From Thioclava nitratireducens (GTDB lineage: Bacteria > Pseudomonadota > Alphaproteobacteria > Rhodobacterales > Rhodobacteraceae), in the NCBI RefSeq assembly GCF_001940525.2, contig NZ_CP019437.1:594501-658500 (forward strand): a stretch of DNA of 64,000 nucleotides, read 5' to 3'. Below the pieces are notes generated by a model. That model was not told the origin of the DNA. It ran no database searches and worked only from the letters and a program-made list of their open reading frames with translations. Of the stretch, positions 61,587 to 64,000 are shown piece after piece; the stretch's first letter is position 1; each line of letters starts with the position of its first letter. Position numbers and translations under genes: made by a program.

Positions 61587-62410
61587 CGATTTCGGGCATG
61601 AGCAGTCGGCTCGCGCTGAGCCTGATCGATCGGACGCAGGCCAAGCAACTCGATCAACTGGCGCAAGAGCCGCAGCATGCGCGCGCGATCAGCCGTTTCC
61701 GCGAGAAGATCGGGGATATCCATACTGCGGCCGACTTGGTGAAGGATTACGACGCCTATAGTTTCGTGATGAAGGCCTTCGATCTGGAAGACCAGATGTT
61801 CGGCAAGGCGATGATGCGCGAAATCCTGTCGAGCGATCCCAATGACAAAAGTTCCCTCGTCAACAGGCTCACCGATCCGCGGTTTCGCAAGCTCTACGAT
61901 GCGCTCGGGTTCACCAATGGCGGCACTGCAAACGCGAATACCTCCTCGGCCTCGTGGCAGGACAAGATCGTCGATCAATATGTCAGCCAGCAGTTCATCA
62001 ATGGTGAGCGCGACCAGAACGAGACCGTCGGGTCCGTGCTCGAATTCCGGCAGAAGCTCGGCGGCGTCAAAACATGGTATTCGGTCCTGAAAGACAAGGA
62101 TATGGCGCAGTTCATGCGCACGGCCTTGGGGATTCCGAATGACGTGGTGAAGCTCGATGTCGAGCGGCAGAAACAGATTTTCGAGGACAAGTTCGATCTT
62201 GCGAAACTCAAAGACCCGAAAGAGGTCGATGATCTTGTCTCCCGTTTCGTCGCTGTGTCCGATGCGAATAACTTCTCAATCGGAGGGGCGGCGGGGAATG
62301 CTGCGGTGACGCTGATGCAAGGCGCGGTGCAGGGGGGCTCGGGCCAATTCGTGCCCGCGACCTTCGATTTGACTGCGATCGCTACCTTCTCGGCTTCGCG
62401 CTACCGGTAA
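61580..62410 (+). CDS. DUF1217 flagellar-locus protein
   Basis: A 276-residue protein of the DUF1217 family, found mainly in alphaproteobacterial flagellar clusters. QHARAISRFREKIGDIHTAA and DLVKDYDAYSFVMKAFDLED, then SLVNRLTDPRFRKLYDALGF, show the repeated family pattern. It has no signal peptide, suggesting a cytosolic or type III exported role. Function is not established. It is coupled to flbT and convergent with fliG. Confidence 0.85.
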   Translation: MLTISGMSSRLALSLIDRTQAKQLDQLAQEPQHARAISRFREKIGDIHTAADLVKDYDAYSFVMKAFDLEDQMFGKAMMREILSSDPNDKSSLVNRLTDPRFRKLYDALGFTNGGTANANTSSASWQDKIVDQYVSQQFINGERDQNETVGSVLEFRQKLGGVKTWYSVLKDKDMAQFMRTALGIPNDVVKLDVERQKQIFEDKFDLAKLKDPKEVDDLVSRFVAVSDANNFSIGGAAGNAAVTLMQGAVQGGSGQFVPATFDLTAIATFSASRYR

Positions 62411-62434
62411 GCTGGTCGCCGGTCACGGACGGCT

Positions 62435-63451
62435 TCAGTCGATAATCACGTCATCATCGTCGAGCGGAATGCGGATTTCGTCCTCGCGCGACAGCTCGAG
62501 CGCATAGTCCACAAGCGCGGATTGCGCTTCTTGCACCTCGCGCCCGCGCACCGGGCCCATCGCGGTCATTTCCTCGTTCAGCATGTCGCGCGAGCGGGCG
62601 GGCAGGGCGCTCAGGAAGTAGTCGCGTACCTCCTTCTTGGCCCCGCGCAAGGCGAGCGGAAGCGTTTGCCCTTCGACCCCGCGCATGACTTTGACGAGGC
62701 TCTGCTGGTCGAGCTTGCACAGATCGTCGAAGGTGAACATCTTCGCCTTGATCGCACCGAACGCCTCGGGAATACGCTTTTCCAGACGCTGGGTGATGTC
62801 GTCGAACAGCTTGCTATCGAGTTTGTTGAAGAGATCGGCCATGCGCTGCTGCGGGTCCGGCCCGGTATTGCGCGTCGCCGAGCTCATGAACTCTTTCTGC
62901 AACGTTTCTTCGATGTTCTGGAAGACGTAACGGGGAACGGTCTCGATGCCGATCATCCGCTCCAGCACTTCCATCATGCGCTCTTCGCCCAGAAGCGGCA
63001 GCACTTTCGAGGCGACCTCGGGTTTCACCTTGCTCAGGATCGCCGCGACCGTCTGGTCGTGCTCTTCCTTGAGATAATTTGCGATGATCTGCTCGTTCAG
63101 CGCCGAGAAGTTTTCCCAGATATTGCGTCCCACCAGCGGGCCCTGAATCTCGTTCATGATGTCGGAGACGCGCTCGTCGGGGAGGAACCCCTTGAGCATG
63201 CTCTCCGCCATCTCCATCGAGCCCACGAGGCCGCCGCCATCGCCTGCGGTTTCCATGAACTCGCTCATCACCTCTTCGACGATATCGGCGGGGATCGTAC
63301 CAAGGGACGAGATCGCATGGGTGATCGAATGGATGTCGTAATCGTCGAGCCGCTGCATGAGCCCTGCGCCGTGTTTCTCCCCGAGGCAGAGGAAAAGAAT
63401 CGCTGCCTTCTCTGGGCCACGCAGTTTCTTGTAATCCCGGGAGGTTCTCAT
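62435..63451 (-). CDS. fliG: Flagellar motor switch protein FliG
   Basis: A 338-residue C-ring protein that transmits torque. The N-terminal FliF-binding domain starts LRGPEKAAILFLCLGEKHGA, the middle domain includes EEHDQTVAAILSKVKPEVAS, and the C-terminal torque helix region is LVKVMRGVEGQTLPLALRGA with KKEVRDYFLSALPARSRDML. The tail is strongly acidic (PLDDDDVIID). I used the ATG at 63451; the ribosome site there is weak. Confidence 0.95.
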   Translation of the reverse strand: MRTSRDYKKLRGPEKAAILFLCLGEKHGAGLMQRLDDYDIHSITHAISSLGTIPADIVEEVMSEFMETAGDGGGLVGSMEMAESMLKGFLPDERVSDIMNEIQGPLVGRNIWENFSALNEQIIANYLKEEHDQTVAAILSKVKPEVASKVLPLLGEERMMEVLERMIGIETVPRYVFQNIEETLQKEFMSSATRNTGPDPQQRMADLFNKLDSKLFDDITQRLEKRIPEAFGAIKAKMFTFDDLCKLDQQSLVKVMRGVEGQTLPLALRGAKKEVRDYFLSALPARSRDMLNEEMTAMGPVRGREVQEAQSALVDYALELSREDEIRIPLDDDDVIID

Positions 63452-63575
63452 CGTCGGCGCTCGATCTGTTCTGAGGTCTCGGCAAGGATAGCAGGCTATC
63501 CTTGTATTCTCAATCAAGATCGCGCGCTATTCTTTGTAGTGATGTGTTTTCTAAGGATAGGGGCGGCGTAGAGGC

Positions 63576-64000
63576 TTAGCCACCCCCGCCATAGGCGACG
63601 TAAGATTGCATCATGCTCCCTGCGAGCATGTACCAGCCGTCGATCAGCACGAAGAAGATGACCTTGAAAGGCAACGAGATCATCACCGGCGGCAACATCA
63701 TCATGCCCGCACTCATCAGCACCGATGCGACGATGAGGTCGATCGCGATGAAAGGCAGATAGATCAGGAAGCCGATCGTGAAGGCGCGCCGCAGCTCGGA
63801 GATCATGAAGGCGGGCACGAGGGTGCGCCAGTTCGCCTCTTCCGCCGTTGCTGGGGCGGGCGTCTCGGGCGCGGGTTCGGCGTTTTGCCCCGCTTCGTTG
63901 TCGCGGACGAGATCGGCGAAGAGCTTCAGGTCCTTCGGGCGCGTATTGGCGAACATGAAGGCCTTGAACGGCGCGCCGATCCCGACGAGCGCCTGTTCCT
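63576..64000 (-). CDS. fliP: Flagellar type III export protein FliP, C-terminal part
   Basis: The gene runs off the right edge; about 140 C-terminal residues are visible. [20 protein letters not shown] is near the edge, then [40 protein letters not shown] and [14 protein letters not shown], all diagnostic of FliP. FliP forms the export gate with FliQ and FliR in the inner membrane. It lies upstream of fliG on the same strand with a 124-base gap. Confidence 0.95.
   Translation of the reverse strand, partial: EQALVGIGAPFKAFMFANTRPKDLKLFADLVRDNEAGQNAEPAPETPAPATAEEANWRTLVPAFMISELRRAFTIGFLIYLPFIAIDLIVASVLMSAGMMMLPPVMISLPFKVIFFVLIDGWYMLAGSMMQSYVAYGGGG

Noticed and set aside
1..64000. CRISPR arrays, insertion sequences, tRNA and rRNA genes
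   Set aside because: Looked for regularly spaced repeats, transposase motifs and cloverleaf or rRNA sequence; none was recognised.

Overview
This 64 kb window looks like chromosome from a GC-rich alphaproteobacterium of the order Rhodobacterales. The evidence is the fused indolepyruvate oxidoreductase, the gene-transfer-agent type lysis pair (GH108 muramidase plus three-TM holin), a cysteine-free L31, FlaF/FlbT flagellar regulation, MucR regulators and CtrA-type TTAA-N7-TTAA boxes. The genus cannot be fixed from what is visible. No rRNA, tRNA, insertion sequence, prophage structural module or CRISPR array was recognised.

Layout. 0.3-10.3 kb: LysR regulator divergent from fused IorAB, an acyltransferase, murI, a DUF805 protein whose GYF_2 start is frameshifted, argC, ccmE, then the two-gene lysis cassette. 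10.4-13.1 kb: metG and a YoaK-type membrane protein. 13.2-19.5 kb, minus strand: a translation and secretion block ffh - GNAT - chorismate mutase - rpsP - rimM - sulfotransferase-like gene - trmD, then rplS and rpmE, interrupted by a small lipoprotein gene on the other strand. The rpsP frame is broken by one missing base in a C/G run, which is almost certainly a sequence error. 19.6-21.3 kb: azoR with a divergent LysR gene. 21.3-26.1 kb: osmoregulated periplasmic glucan operon opgG - small ORF - opgH - opgC. 26.5-32.8 kb: complete group-2 Mrp/Pha cation/proton antiporter operon (A+B fused, C, D, E, F, G). 32.9-39.4 kb: a membrane hydroxylase, an FAD oxidoreductase beside mnmD, an EamA exporter, a lytic transglycosylase and dapA.

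39.4-64 kb is a flagellar region: motB, two MucR-type genes (one with a degenerate zinc finger), an OmpR-type regulator with an atypical receiver, an unknown gene, an RpoH-like sigma factor, a sulfotransferase, fliK, flgD, then minus-strand flgF-flgG-flgA-flgH-fliL-like, plus-strand periplasmic helical-repeat protein, flgE, flgK, flgL, a minus-strand Rem/FtcR-like regulator, flgI, flgJ, flgN-like, fliC, flaF, flbT, a DUF1217 gene, fliG and the 3' part of fliP. The hook, junctions, rod-tip, P/L rings, filament, stator B and switch G are here. flgB, flgC, fliE, fliF, fliM, fliN, flhA, flhB, fliQ, fliR and motA are not.

How it works together (inference). Exact TTAA-N7-TTAA boxes precede the sigma gene (two in tandem) and fliC, with one-mismatch copies before three other transcription units. 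This suggests that CtrA sits above a cascade of local sigma factor, Rem/FtcR-like regulator, MucR proteins and the post-transcriptional FlaF/FlbT pair. The lysis cassette carries a CtrA half-site, consistent with the known CtrA link between motility and gene transfer agent release in this order. Three convergent gene junctions carry a shared palindromic element with the core CCCGGGATATTT.
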